In this document: in pieces, positions 25,941 to 37,358 of the stretch
Layout: the number at the start of each line of letters is the position of its first letter
How positions within the stretch are numbered: position 1 is the first letter of the stretch
Assembly: GCA_034096865.1 (NCBI GenBank)
Contig: JAWQFJ010000542.1
Coordinates: 130,286-177,785 of the forward strand
Direction of reading: 5' to 3'
Source: Theodoxus fluviatilis
Taxonomy: Eukaryota; Mollusca; Gastropoda; Cycloneritida; Neritidae
DNA: 47,500 bases
The notes under the pieces: model-generated
Databases searched by the model: none
Seen by the model: the letters and a program-made list of their open reading frames with translations, nothing else
Told to the model about the DNA's origin: nothing
Program-made: the position numbers and the translations under genes

Positions 25941-27127
25941 CCTGTAAAATCAAAAGTCTGGCGAGATCTCTGCGGAACATTTCGTGAAACTGGTTCAAAC
26001 CTCAGCTGATATATAATATGACATACATGTAGGTGCAGAATAAAGAAAACAAACAAAAACAGATTTATTTACATGAAAAAAATCTTGATTGAACCAAAAT
26101 TCAATATAAATGACTGTGTAGTAATCAAATGTTAAATAACACGCGTCGTCTCCCCGATTATCCTAACAAATTCATTAAATGAGCAAATCGTTATATCGAC
26201 ACATCGTAGCCAACGTTAACAAACGCTGTAACAAACTGTTTTGAGTCACTCCATGTACGCACTAACACTTTCTAATTACCGTGCATATTAGAGGGATAGG
26301 TGGTGACCAGCTAGTCCAACGTATTCTTCCGTGATCGTATCCGTGGCCCTGAAGAGGGCCGTGCTCCACCTCCTTAATTACCCTTCAGTAGTCCCATTCC
26401 GCTCACATCAGCACACAATGTTAAATCATTCTCGAGTATAAACAGTTGCAGGATAATTATCTCCACTCTCGCGGATTTTCGACAACAGCAAGAGTCCGTG
26501 CAAACTCAAGCCACAGGGTCTGCACAAACAAGGAGACTGAGGTGGGAGTGGCTGGATTGCTGAGGTCTTTAGATGGTCTCATAACGCCCAGAAGATCTAC
26601 AAGAGGCCAAGCACTCGCTTTGGGCGACTATCTTGAAATTGCCATGGTAACAATCATCCTGCAGCAAGGCGCAGATGACGTACTGAGCGCTGCTGGAGAC
26701 CAGCTGTCAGAGCCACGGAACGTCAGAAGCTAGCTCGCTATGATTCGAGAGAAATGGACAGATCTCCTGGTGCATTGGACGGCGTAAGCAATATTGGACG
26801 TGACAGATTTAACAAGCTGTCTTTCTACCTGAATGTCAGCTACTGGATATGTGATGTAACAGCAACTATCTTGACTGCGTCCTTCTTCGCGGAGGAGACC
26901 CGCGTGGTCAGAAGAAGCAGAACTTTTGTCAGTAGCTTCGCTACTACTACGGCAAATCTTCATTTGGATTTGTTGTGAACAATACAGAAGTCATGGCGAC
27001 CGTAATATTCCAACTGGTGTGGGAGGTAGACGGCAGCTTTGGATGTATTTTAGATCTATAAATGTAGTTTACAGTGGTATATGCTTGTTTCTTGTGATGA
27101 TCTTTGCTATTAGTGTCATTAAGAGGG

Positions 27128-27130
<3 letters not shown>

Positions 27131-27196
<66 letters not shown>
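27131..27196. repeat. (GA)n microsatellite
   Basis: About 66 bases of uninterrupted GA. Confidence 0.97.
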
Positions 27197-27197
<1 letters not shown>

Positions 27198-28130
27198 AAT
27201 GTAAACCAAGATGGGACAGGTAACAGTGAAGGGCACGAGGCGTGACAAGAAGTTTACAGCGTGAATGTTGTATTATCTTCCCGGTAGACCGAATCCTTAT
27301 AAAAAAGTATCTCGAGCGACTAAGACGGATCCATATGCCTCTTTGTTTTCCACAAGACAGACCCCTAAAAACAGAGAAAGGCTACTGTTCACCGAGTCTG
27401 TCTTCCATTACTTTCCCTGGAAATCATGCCTTTGGGGATTGGTGATGTCTACTTGTCTGTGAACCTCTTTCCTCTCGCAGACTATTCATAGCTGAAAGCC
27501 ATCGCTCATTGTGCAGATATATCAATAACCTGTCTACTCTAGTACCTCCTCATGAGCACGTTCTCTGACAAACACCATCTTTCATCATTTGCGCCCAGTC
27601 AATTTTCCGGCTGGACATCATTTCCACATGGACCGACTGCTAAAGCCGACACTCATACTGTCTCGTTTATCATTCCATTGGAGTACATACACATCTCCAT
27701 CAAAAGAAGCCATCACTCAGGACATCTGCCTTGTTTACGTTTAAGTTGCCTTTTATTTAGCGATGCAGCATTGATCGAACAACAGTAAGTCTTGTCTGTC
27801 AATTTCCTATCCGACCAGATCTTTCAAAGAACCATTGAAAAAACAGACACTTTTGCAGAACTCGTCCGCCGCTTTGATGGACAATCTTTCCTATAGATCA
27901 TTCGAGAACTAATGCCCTCATACTAACGTGATAGTCGATACAATTATTTCAACTGGAGTACACCCCATTGCAGTCATCGACCATCACGTCTGCTTTGTAT
28001 GACATAATATCAATGGAGAGGATCAGGAAAAAAATAATTTCATGGTCGCTGGCCATCATCTTTCTGCTGGGATAAGGATACATCACCACAAAAGGACTAG
28101 CAGCAACGAAGACTATGGGTCTCCACTTAC

Positions 28131-28346
28131 CACGCCAGCGTCCTTGGAGGAGCGCTTGCCGTTGGAGAAGGTGGAGGCCAGGGTGGAGGAGCAGGACTCG
28201 TCGTAGGCAGCGGTCTGGCCGTCGTTGGTGGCCGAGTTGATGGAGATGGTCCACATGCTAGCTGCGTACCCGTCACAGTTGCAGTCGTCGTTCGGACCGC
28301 CGTCCCCGGATGCCCACACGTAGATGTTTCCCTTGCCGTTACGACC
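28131..28346 (-). CDS. PCSK2: Proprotein convertase 2, exon with PC2-specific oxyanion Asp
   Basis: A 216-bp exon of exactly 72 codons, phase 0 at both ends, between acceptor caacag and donor gtaagt. It encodes GRNGKGNIYVWASGDGGPND, then DCNCDGYAASMWTISINSAT, then YDESCSSTLASTFSNGKRS. The Asp in WASGDGG (codon 28302-28304) replaces the oxyanion-hole Asn found in other subtilases and convertases. This substitution is diagnostic of PC2 and is the strongest evidence for the subtype. The Cys pattern CNC and the Ca-site region match vertebrate PC2. The next exon is 18.8 kb away, across the largest intron and most of the mobile elements. Confidence 0.97.
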
Positions 28347-29961
28347 CTGTTGAAGAGACCAATACAGCGGATGACTGCAAGTCACTTTGTCCACTGCAGT
28401 AGTTCAACATGGGCGGTCGAGAGAGTCAAGGTTGTGTTTGCGATGTGGAGTTTTGTTGATAGTGAAATGGTGATGATCTGTTGATCCTTGCACTGCTGAC
28501 TGGCAGTGAGTGGTAAGGGTGTCATCTGATGGCGTTGACGGTGTGATATGAGAGAGCGGTACAGTGGCTGCATTGGTCACAGCCAAAAATGCAGAGTTCT
28601 GTGTAAATTGTACGTATTACTGTGGGAACCAGAAGTGGGTATTGCCGTGTTCCTCGTTTTTATTTTCCTTCTTTCGATTCTATCTCTGATCTATTGCTCC
28701 TGTTAGTACTTGGTTCTTCGTTCCTTTCTGATTCTGCTTTCCCGTATACTTCTGATCTCCCTACCACCTCTTCTTTCGTTCTGCTCATACGTTTCTTTCT
28801 GCTTTTGCCTCTCTTTTTCTCCTGTTCCTCTTGCTTTTCTTAATCTTGGCCGAGCTCCTGCTTTTACTTCTCCTCCTGCTCATCTGACTCCTCCTGCTCC
28901 CCCTTTTGCATCACCTCCTCCTCTTGCTTCTGTTCCTTATGCTTCTGGTTCCCTTCCTGCTTCTCATTCTGCTTCCTCCTGTTGGTTCTCCTCCTATTCT
29001 TCTTTCTCTTTTTCTTCCTCCTCCTCTTCTTCCTGCTCCTCAGCCTATCCCTCCTCCTTCTCGTTGGCTTCCTTCTCTTCTTCTTCCTTCTCGTCCTCCT
29101 GCTTTTGCTCCTCCTGCTCCTCCTCCTCCTACGACTACTGCCATTACTACTGCCACTACTAATACTAGTACTACTGGTACTACTGGTACTACTACTACTA
29201 CTGCTACCACAACCACCACCACCACCACCACCACCAACACCTCCACCACCACCACCACCACCACCTCCACCACCACCACCACCACCTCCACCACCACCAC
29301 CACCACCACCACCACCACCACCTCCACCACCACCACCACCACCTCCACCACCACCAACCACCACCACCACCACCACCACCACCACCTCCACCACCACCAC
29401 ACCACCACCACCCACCACCACCCACCACCACCCCACCACCACACCACCACCACCACCACCTCCACCACCTCCACCACCCACCACCACCACCACCACCACC
29501 ACCACCACCACCACCACCACCACCACCACCACCACCACCACCACCACCTCCACCACCACCACCACCACCACCACCACCACCACCACCACCACCACCACCA
29601 CCCCACCACCACCACCACCACCACCACCACACCACCACCACCACCCACCACCACCACCACCACCACCACCACCACCGCCATCACCACACCACCACCACCA
29701 CCACCACCACCACCACCACCACCACCACCACCACCTCCAACCACCACCACCACCACCACCTCCACCACCACCACCACCACCACCACCACCACCACCTCCA
29801 CCACCACCACCACCACCACCACCACCACCACCACCACCACCACCACCACCACCACCACCACCACCTCCACCACCACCACCACCACCTCCACCACCACCAC
29901 CACCACCACCATCACCACCACCACCACCACCACCACCACCACCACCACCACCACCACCATC

Positions 29962-30000
<39 letters not shown>

Positions 30001-30026
30001 GCGACTGCGACTGCCATTGTACTGAC
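28347..30026 (-). other. PC2 intron dominated by simple sequence
   Basis: A 1.68-kb intron with donor gtcagt and acceptor caacag. More than two thirds of it is low complexity: pyrimidine-rich sequence on the plus strand from about 28650 to 29120, then the CCA array. The 300 bases next to the acceptor (28347-28640) are ordinary sequence. Confidence 0.9.
29105..30001. repeat. Very long (CCA)n / (TGG)n array
   Basis: About 870-900 bp of CCA with scattered CCT, CCC and ATC variants, flanked by ACT repeats at both ends (29130-29200 and 29970-30000). Lack of stops gives poly-His/Thr/Pro frames on plus and poly-Val/Gly/Trp frames on minus, all spurious. On the coding strand the ACT end reads (AGT)n and starts about 26 bases after the donor of exon 30027-30202. 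Confidence 0.98.
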
Positions 30027-30202
30027 GTTGTTGACGCCGTTGACAATGGCTCGCATGGTCAGGTTGCGTGGTCCGTCCACAGTCTTGCCGTCGTCGGTGG
30101 GGCCCCAGCTGGCGCTGTAGATGTCGATGTGGTTGGGCATGTGGCCCATGGCGTTGGCCTCGATCAGATCCGTCATGAAGGGCTGGTCCAGCATGCGCAG
30201 GC
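30027..30202 (-). CDS. PCSK2: Proprotein convertase 2, exon with [10 protein letters not shown] substrate-groove block
   Basis: A 176-bp exon between acceptor ttttgcag and donor gtcagt. It encodes (G)[18 protein letters not shown], then [20 protein letters not shown], then [14 protein letters not shown], ending in phase 0. Human PC2 has [12 protein letters not shown] and [20 protein letters not shown] at the same place. The acidic GPTDDG block belongs to the dibasic-specific substrate groove of the kexin/furin family. NLT is a potential N-glycosylation sequon. The donor has C at +3 instead of a purine, and an 870-bp AGT/GGT repeat begins within about 30 bases of it. I chose this donor because GVNN joins in frame to GRNGKGN, as in human GVNKGRGGKGS. 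Confidence 0.94.
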
Positions 30203-30751
30203 CTGCAAAACAAGGGGCGAAACTAGAGCGTGCCTCTTCGTTGATGGAGAAGTAGCGCTCACAGGCATGCATGCATCGTGTACGTACGCATTAAGTTCTA
30301 TTGAGATGTCGAGTCATCAGCCAAAATAGACATGAAATGAGGACATTAAGCATTTTGATAATGTTTACTTTGAAAGTGTGACGCCATAAGTTTCTTGAAT
30401 GGTACCAAAGAAAAACAACATGTAAACTTATTTTTTTTAATAACTATTCACTTATGCGCAGCAGTAGTTATGCCAACAGGAAAATAACTATCAGAGTCAA
30501 AATACTCAGATTTAATTTAAGTATATCATACATGTTTAAATGTTCGTTTAAAAAATCTCGCGCGCGTGTGTGTATATGTGTGGGAGTGTTTGGAGGTATT
30601 CATTTATTCATATGATTATGCAGAAAAGTGAACAAACGAAAGTTAAGTCTCTAGCCCCCTTTTCACTTGGACGTTCACATTTGCGGCACGCCAGCAAAAA
30701 ACCCAGTCCTAACTCTTACAAGGCGTTTTAGTGCCACGGGCATAATTACGT

Positions 30752-31045
30752 AATGGAGGTCAATCTGTGTCGATTACATGTTTTGGCAGAAATGCACGTG
30801 AGGGATACCAAATGTTCATGACCTCGGTTAAATTGCCAGAAAAATACGCTTAAACGCCTTGCCTTGCTTCGACTGTGTAACACCCGTGGAGGAAAACTTC
30901 AGAGGTTATTTTTTTTCTAAACTGCCGCAGGCACGACATCTATCTTTAAATGGGCATTACTTCTACAACTCTGATCCTACATGGTAATTATGTCCTAACA
31001 CTAAAGCACATTGAGTTAGAGCTGGTCCTATGGTGGCTGATTACA
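30752..31045. repeat. Diverged dispersed repeat, copy 2
   Basis: The counterpart of 19944-20300, in the 1.7-kb intron between the His exon and the next PC2 exon. The blocks occur in the same order, with indels between them. The boundaries are approximate. Confidence 0.65.
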
Positions 31046-31491
31046 TGTGTCACCATCCACGCGACGAAACGAATGCTCTCTCCTGGAATTTTTTTAGCAA
31101 TGCATACGGGTCGTAAAGTGGAGACGTTTTCATTTCCTAAGGTGCAGAAATCTTGACAATAGGAGAAATAGTGAGACAACGAGCTATCGAAGACTAATAC
31201 TCACTAATAAGACGCTTTGAGAAAATGGGTTTTTAAGTTATGGCAATGTGTTTAAGGCAACGCAGTGTTGTCTTGATAGCCATTTTGAATGTGGTATATC
31301 GGTTAGGCTGACAAGCTGGACGGCTGCCGATGGAAAGCTAAGAAAAAACACTATGTCGTGCTATAAACAAATGGATGTGCAGCCAAAATCTATCAGAATA
31401 TTAATACTGACATGCGTAAACCCTCTCATCTTATTTGGCCGATATCTCGAAATGAGGATACATGACATATATATCATTTTGAGGTGGAGAG

Positions 31492-31520
31492 TCACACTTG
31501 TGTTCAATCCACAAGTGTGA
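31492..31520. repeat. Short perfect hairpin
   Basis: An 11-bp perfect stem (tcacacttgtg / cacaagtgtga) with a seven-base loop, inside a PC2 intron. Confidence 0.8.
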
Positions 31521-31924
31521 ATTTCATCTCCTATTACATGCCATAGCAATGCATTCTTTTTATTGACTTTATTTTATTTGAACCGAAACTACATGGATAA
31601 AGATGGTCCCGGCAAATAAATATGAATAAAATGAGTGTAGTTGGACAGGTGCGCACATCTGGCAGTGCAAAGTACAGTTCTACTCACAGTGGATCACTAC
31701 AAGATAACACAAAAAACTAGTCTCAGAAGGTCTTACATACATCATGGTGTTAGAATTCAAGAGCTCTTGAAAGTGGCTATTGATAGTAATACTTACAACT
31801 GATTGTGTTACTCTTCGTGAAAATCTTTAAAACTGCGCTTCAAACTTGTCTTCAGGATCTTCTGTTCGAGCTATACATTGTTCTACTGTTCACAGCAGTG
31901 CAGTTTCTGTCCATGGCGACCTAC

Positions 31925-32013
31925 CTGCCACTCTGGAACCGTAGGCCACGCCCACCCCGCAGACGTCGTTGTCCCTGGCAGCAGCCACCTCTCCTGCACA
32001 TCGTGTGCCGTGG
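31925..32013 (-). CDS. PCSK2: Proprotein convertase 2, exon with catalytic His
   Basis: An 89-bp exon between acceptor ttacag and donor gtaggt. It completes a Ser codon, then reads [20 protein letters not shown] followed by [10 protein letters not shown], the subtilase His block of convertases (human PC2: [20 protein letters not shown]). The catalytic His codon is 32010-32012. The last base starts a Gly codon finished by the next exon. There is no Met or long frame around it, so it is easily missed. A roughly 700-bp TG/CA microsatellite starts about 34 bases upstream of its acceptor, so the intron end reads (CA)n on the coding strand. Confidence 0.95.
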
Positions 32014-32047
32014 CTGTAACAAAGCCGGCAGTGTCAGGCAGGCTATC

Positions 32048-32673
32048 TGTGTGTGTGTGTGTGTGTGTGTGTATATGAGTGTGTGTGTGTGTGTGTATAT
32101 ATATGTGTGTGTTTGTGTGTGTATGTGTATGTGTGTGCGTGTGTGTATGTGTATATATGTGTGGGTGTGCGTGTGTGTGTATGTGTGTGTATGTGTATAT
32201 ATGTGTGAGGGTGTGCGTGTGTGTATGTGTGTGAGTGTGTGTATGTGTATGTATATATGTGTGTATGTGTGTGTGTGTGTGTGTGTGTTTGTTTGTGTGT
32301 GCATATGTGTGAGAGTGTGCGAGTGTGTGTATGTGTGTATATGTGTGAGTGCGTGTGTGTGTGCGTTCAAGTGTGCGTGCGTGTGTGTGCGCGCGTGCGC
32401 GTGAGCGCGTGTGTGTGTACGATGTGTGTGTGCGCGCACGCACTTATGTGTGCGGGCGTGTGCGGGGTGTGCGGGTGTGTGTGCAGGCGTGTGTGCAGGC
32501 GTGTGTATGCATGTGTGTGTGTGTGTGTGTGTGTGCGCGCGCACGCGTATGTACGTATGTGTGTGTGTGTGTGGAGGGGTGGGGGCGAAATGTGTGTGTG
32601 TGAATGTGTTCGTTTGTGTGTGAATATGTGTGTGAATGTGTGTGCGAAATTGAGTGAGTGAATGTGTGTGTGA

Positions 32674-32735
<62 letters not shown>

Positions 32736-32747
32736 GTGTGTGACAGA
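32048..32747. repeat. Long interrupted (TG)n microsatellite
   Basis: About 700 bp of TG with TATA, GCGC and GAG interruptions, ending in about 75 bases of near-pure TG. On the transcribed strand it is (CA)n. Confidence 0.97.
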
Positions 32748-32755
32748 GAGGGTGG

Positions 32756-32897
<142 letters not shown>

Positions 32898-33020
32898 AGT
32901 GGTGTCTTTGGATGTGTATGATTGTGTGCATCATTGTGTCTTCGTGTGTGTATATTATGCCATAGTTTGTAAGCATGTCAGCGCTTCCTAGCATGGGCAG
33001 GTGGACGATGTGAGTGGGGG

Positions 33021-33508
33021 AGTGATTGGATAGGTGGGTGTGTGGGTGATTGGATGGGTGGGTGGGTGGGTGGGTGGGTGATTGGATGGATGGGTGGGTG
33101 GGTGGGTGATTGGATGGGTGGGTGGGTGATTGGATGGGTGGGTGGGTGGGTGGGTGATTGGATGGGTGGGTGGGTGATTGGATGGGTGGGTGATTGGATG
33201 GATGGATGGGTGGATGGATGGGTGGGTGTGTGGGTGATTGGAGGGGTGGGTGGGTCGGTGATTGGAAGGATGGATGGGGGTGTGGGTGAGTGATTGGATG
33301 GGTGGGTGTGTGGGTGATTGGATGGGTGGGTGGGTGGGTGGGTGGGTGATTGGATGGATGGGTGGGTGGGTGGGTGATTGGATGGGTGGGTGGGTGATTG
33401 GATGGGTGGGTGATTGGATGGATGGATGGGTGGATGGATGGGTGGGTGGGTGGGTGATTGGAGGGGTGGGTGGGTCGGTGATTGGAAGGATGGATGGGGG
33501 TGTGGGTG
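33021..33508. repeat. GATTGGATGGGTGGGTG array with higher-order duplication
   Basis: The array is built of gattggatgggtgggtg-type units with a variable number of GGGT steps. The segment from agtgattgg at 33021 to the ggggtgtgggtgagtg block ending about 33290 recurs at 33289-33508. The two units are about 268 and 220 bp and share rare variants (ggaggggtgg, gggtcggtg, ggaaggatggatgggggtgt). The second unit lacks about 48 bp of internal repeats. Asn/His/Pro-rich frames are artefacts. Confidence 0.93.
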
Positions 33509-35094
33509 AGTGTTTGGAATTCATGCGTGCGCGCATACAAGTGTTTGCTTACACTAAGTATTCTAGTATGTCTTCTCAGCCCATATCTTTGCCTCCTGCT
33601 GTCTGGGAGTGTCATTGTAGGCTTACATCAAGGCGTTAGTGTTTGTGATAGCACATCAGGTTTGTCGGCATACATTAGATCAGTACGAACACTGACTCGT
33701 CAGATGTCGCAGCGCACAATGTCATCAGACGGATGTATTTTTCTCATCTCTGTTTATCTATAATGCAACGTTGCAATACTTTTAAGGTGTGAGATTGGGT
33801 ACTGTTGTGAATCTTTTTAGACGGGACATAATACTTTATTGATGTAGACAAAATAAACACGAAGAAAATTGGCATGACGGTCTTTTGCTTGTCTGCCTTT
33901 CTTCAAACACGCCACTGTAGTTTGTCTTGAATATTTCATTCGTTCAGATCGTTGACGTAAATGTTTTCTTCCGCCTGACCAATTTTGTTGGTGGTCTGCC
34001 AAGAACTGTTAGCAGGACCAAAATAGGATATTTTGCTTGTTTTTCATCCGTGCGTTTTTCCATTTCTTAAACAGCCCCGAAGAAAAGCAATTTGCATGCC
34101 AATTATGTGGATTTTTTGTGTGACGAAATTGTTCTGCTTTCCAAATCCATGATTTTAAATACGTGTTCGCCGCTGATCTTTATCATTAATTTGTATCTGT
34201 CCCAAATGTCGAGGCAAGAAGTCGTGATGGACCTGCCACGGACAGCAGGATCTTAGGGAAGCTGCGAAGCCTTGGTACAATACTCTTGAATTGTTCTTTT
34301 TTTACAGCTTTCCCCCCTCATTCGGTTCAGCTTCTATCCTCTTTGATTGCAGGACAGCCATATCAAGAATCGCCACGGAACATTACGTCTTGTCGTGACT
34401 GATGCGACTGCAATCGCGTTCAAACCACGCTGATCCACTCCAGGGCTGACGAGGAGGACAGGGCTTTGTGAATCCGATCTGCTAAGACCGTCGCCATGAC
34501 GAGGTCCTATTTCATTCGATCGGATTTCGCTTTCCTCTCTCGCGTCGGCTTGTGCTGACAGCGCTGAACTGCCCCCGGGCTGAGGCGAGGCGAAAACTCC
34601 TCCACGTGGGCAGCACCATGTCCGTGTGGTTGAGAACCGGAGGAAAATGGGTCCTTTGTGACGGGCGATGGAGACAAAGCCAGACTTTATATCTGGGCCG
34701 ACAGTCAGACTTAAGGAATCGAGTAGCAGCAGCGAAAGCAGCAGCAGAAGCAGCGGCGGCGGAGGCGGCGCACCGGCAGCAGTAGATGCTGTGTCAGGTG
34801 AGAAGGATACTTCCCGGCAATGAATCTCCGTGAAGACGAGAAGTGCAACGGCTGACCCCAACAACTATCGCTCTCGTCCGCAGTTTTGGTCGATCCTTGC
34901 TAAAGAGCCCCTCGTTGTCGGCTATCTGTTTCCTCTTTCTGCCTTGCCACAACAAAACTTCTTTTGTGGAGGACGCAAATTGCTCAGACTGGGATTACGT
35001 TTTGGCTTTTGTCCGCACAGACAAGACGGCTTATTTCCCCGAGGCGCGGGTTCTATGGAGCTTGCCAGTCGTCGATTGATCTTTGCGGTGGGGG

Positions 35095-35859
35095 CCTGTA
35101 GCGTGGAAAATAGTAACCCGTGGAAAACAGTGACGGAAGTCATCGCAGAGTTATCTGCGAGGGATTTTCTGAAAATTCAACTCTAAAAAGAGACGGCACC
35201 CGCCACTCCCCCTGACTGACTTGGCACGCCCGGGGAGTTATGCTAAGATCCGGCCGCGTAAATATATCTGCGTTTTGTGACAAACGTCTTGCTCGGCGGT
35301 ACTGTACTCCATGCACCTTAACGGTGCGCGTGATTCGGGTGTAATCTTAAGCTAAACGACGTTTATTGGCGCTGCTGAAATGGTCTAACTCTAAGTCGGA
35401 AACATTCGGAACGTCGTTTAGCTTAAGATTACACCCGAATCACGCGCACCGTTAAGGTGCATGGAGTACAGTACCGCCGAGCAAGACGTTTGTCACAAAA
35501 CGCAGATATATTAACGCGGCCGGATCTTAGCATAACTCCCCGGGCGTGCCAAGTCAGTCAACGGTCGCGTTTTATAAAACCAGACTACAAACAGACTACA
35601 GGGAGGTGACTCCCATATTATTTCCGGCAGGGGAGACGGCTTTACACGGGGAAAAACTTTTTTGAACGCTACATCATGTGTTAAACTACACAAATGCACC
35701 AAAACCTCGTAAAGCAACTAATGCGTCGTTTGTCGGAATATATTCCATGCGAAGAACAGGTGCAGGAGCGGTAAATTGCATAAAGCACGTCCCTCGCAGA
35801 TAACTCTGCGATGACTTCCGTCACTGTTTTCCACGGGTTACTATTTTCCACGCTACAGG
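35095..35859. repeat. Perfect 70-bp inverted repeat enclosing a foldback element
   Basis: The 70 bases at 35095-35164 (starting cctgtagcgtggaaaatag and ending ctgcgaggga) recur as an exact reverse complement at 35790-35859. The 625-bp interior contains the complete foldback element at 35213-35560 and about 230 bp of other sequence on its right side. Outside the 70 bases the two sides are unrelated. Confidence 0.93.
35213..35560. mobile_element. CGCCCGGGGAGT foldback MITE, complete copy
   Basis: Terminal inverted repeats of about 150 bp (35213-35362 and 35410-35560), starting tgactgacttggcacgcccg and containing gttatgctaagatccggccg and aagctaaacgac, around a 47-bp loop. No coding capacity. 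The same terminus is found at 20855-20905. Target duplications are not evident. Confidence 0.88.
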
Positions 35860-37063
35860 GCCTGCTCGCATTATCACCTTGCTCGTCGTAAAGGTGAAAG
35901 CATTCAAGCAGACCATCAAGCGGGAGACGGGATTGCAGCCTCGCGAGCCGAGTGGAGTGGAAAAGAGTTTGAAGGCAGTTTCAGCGCCCTCGAGATACTT
36001 CTCTCCAGCAGGTCTGGGAAAAAATTCTAGGTGAGGACAAGCGGAACAATTACTCTGGGATTGTTTTTTCCCTCCTCGCATTAGCCGTGTACGAAGAGCA
36101 TCGGTAATTATGACAACCTTTCTCTGCAAAAACGTTATGAAAATGTCCCCATGGCAACGAAGCAAAGACGTGAACGCAGAAACAAATTACTTCGCTCTAC
36201 AGCACGATGTTGCATAAAGGCAGAGAGAAGCCAAAGAATCCCATTTGAAACCAGACCAGTTTGTTGAAAACATTTAATCTTTTTCCGGGACTGCCTGCAT
36301 ACATTTCTTTCTCCCTGTCACTCAGAAAATTCTTAGTATAGCCCTGCATAGGAAAACGCGGCTAATGTCGCAAAAATGACAAAACGCGATTTAAATGCCA
36401 GTCGGTATGATTTTTCATGCAATCTCATGGAAAAAGGTTCATTTATAAGCTGTGATTTTGATACCATGATGTAATATTAGGTGGCCGCGAAATTCTTAAC
36501 TGTGAGAAAAACCACACGGACTTGTAAATAAACGTAAACGTGATCATCTCATCCCATCCTGTAATTGAGCTATTAGATACATTTTTTCGATAAAATGATA
36601 TGTTTCCTTGCGGTATGAACTCAAAGAAAATTGACTATGAAAATGACAAAATGTCGACAATCGCGTTAATGATTTGTCCAAATTTTGTTCCATCAATTAG
36701 CTCGTTTTCTCATGCCCGGTTACATAATTCAAGGAGAAAAGTGCTACAACAAACTCGATAAATCAGGTTTGCAGTCGTTTATGTGACTTTTCACCAAGAA
36801 ACGAATCTTGTCTGACATTTGCGGATTTTGAGATACAGCGCAGAAGTCGAAGTTGCGGTCAAAATTGGCCATTTGCAGATTATAGCTCCGTTGAGAAGTT
36901 TGATGATTAATCTATATGTCTACTCGTTTTTTTGGTCCGAAGTGGGACTCTATGTGACATACAAAGGACTGATTAGCAGTAAAAAGGGAAGTTACGTATC
37001 CCATTATTATTTTAACGTACAGAGCCAAAGCTATGCTAGGGACTGACTAGGGGAAAATATGAG

Positions 37064-37136
37064 ACCACAGGCGGGGACTGAATCCGCGATCTTTCGGTTA
37101 GCGCCCGAAATGCTCTACCAGCTGAGCTACCATGGT
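37064..37136 (-). mobile_element. tRNA-like sequence, probable head of a tRNA-derived SINE
   Basis: The minus strand folds as a 73-nt cloverleaf. The acceptor stem is ACCATGG / CTGTGGT (with GU pairs), the D arm GCTC-AGCTGGTA-GAGC, the anticodon stem TTCGG/CCGAA with loop GCGCTAA, and the T arm GCGGA-TTCAGTC-CCCGC with one mismatch. A-box (TAGCTCAGCTGG) and B-box-like (GGATTCAGTCC) promoters are visible. C instead of U before the anticodon and the T-stem mismatch argue against a working tRNA. It lies in the intron just upstream of the His exon. The 3' limit of any SINE body is not defined. Confidence 0.65.
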
Positions 37137-37358
37137 CCGAAACTACCCATCCCCTCATTCTTTAATGTTCAATTTTTAAAAATTGAGATGTTACATGTAT
37201 ATCCCGTTATCTTCGACAAGTCACAACTCCCTGATACAAGGGCAAAAGCTCGCGCACTCTTATCTTAAAGGAAATAAACAAGTCACAAATATTCATTTTG
37301 TAGTAGAGGGTCGCGTTAACTTGATACAACCATCCACTTCGTCTGTGTCCCCACTCAC

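Larger units (their letters stand above)
9282..28130 (-). other. Large 18.8-kb PC2 intron
   Basis: The longest intron of the gene lies between the oxyanion-Asp exon and the Ser exon. It carries two foldback elements, a tentative MITE, a perfect minisatellite, an inverted duplication and several microsatellites, each annotated separately. I found no convincing nested gene on either strand. Stretches 12075-14880, 15483-16930, 17156-19940, 21526-25865, 25936-27126 and 27197-28130 contain only short frames without recognisable domains. Confidence 0.8.
30203..31924 (-). other. PC2 intron between His exon and groove exon
   Basis: A 1.7-kb intron with donor gtaggt and acceptor tttgcag. It contains the second copy of the dispersed repeat (30752-31045) and a small perfect hairpin at 31492-31520. 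Nothing else was recognised. Confidence 0.88.

Noticed and set aside
28864..30272. Open frames of 350-450 codons on both strands (poly-Pro, poly-Thr, poly-Gly, poly-Val)
   Set aside because: They are translations of the CCA/TGG array and the adjacent pyrimidine-rich tract; only the exon at 30027-30202 within this span is real coding sequence.
34334..34864. Minus-strand frame of 176 codons with poly-Leu and poly-Pro
   Set aside because: The Leu/Pro block comes from an AGC/GGC trinucleotide patch and the rest has no recognisable domain.
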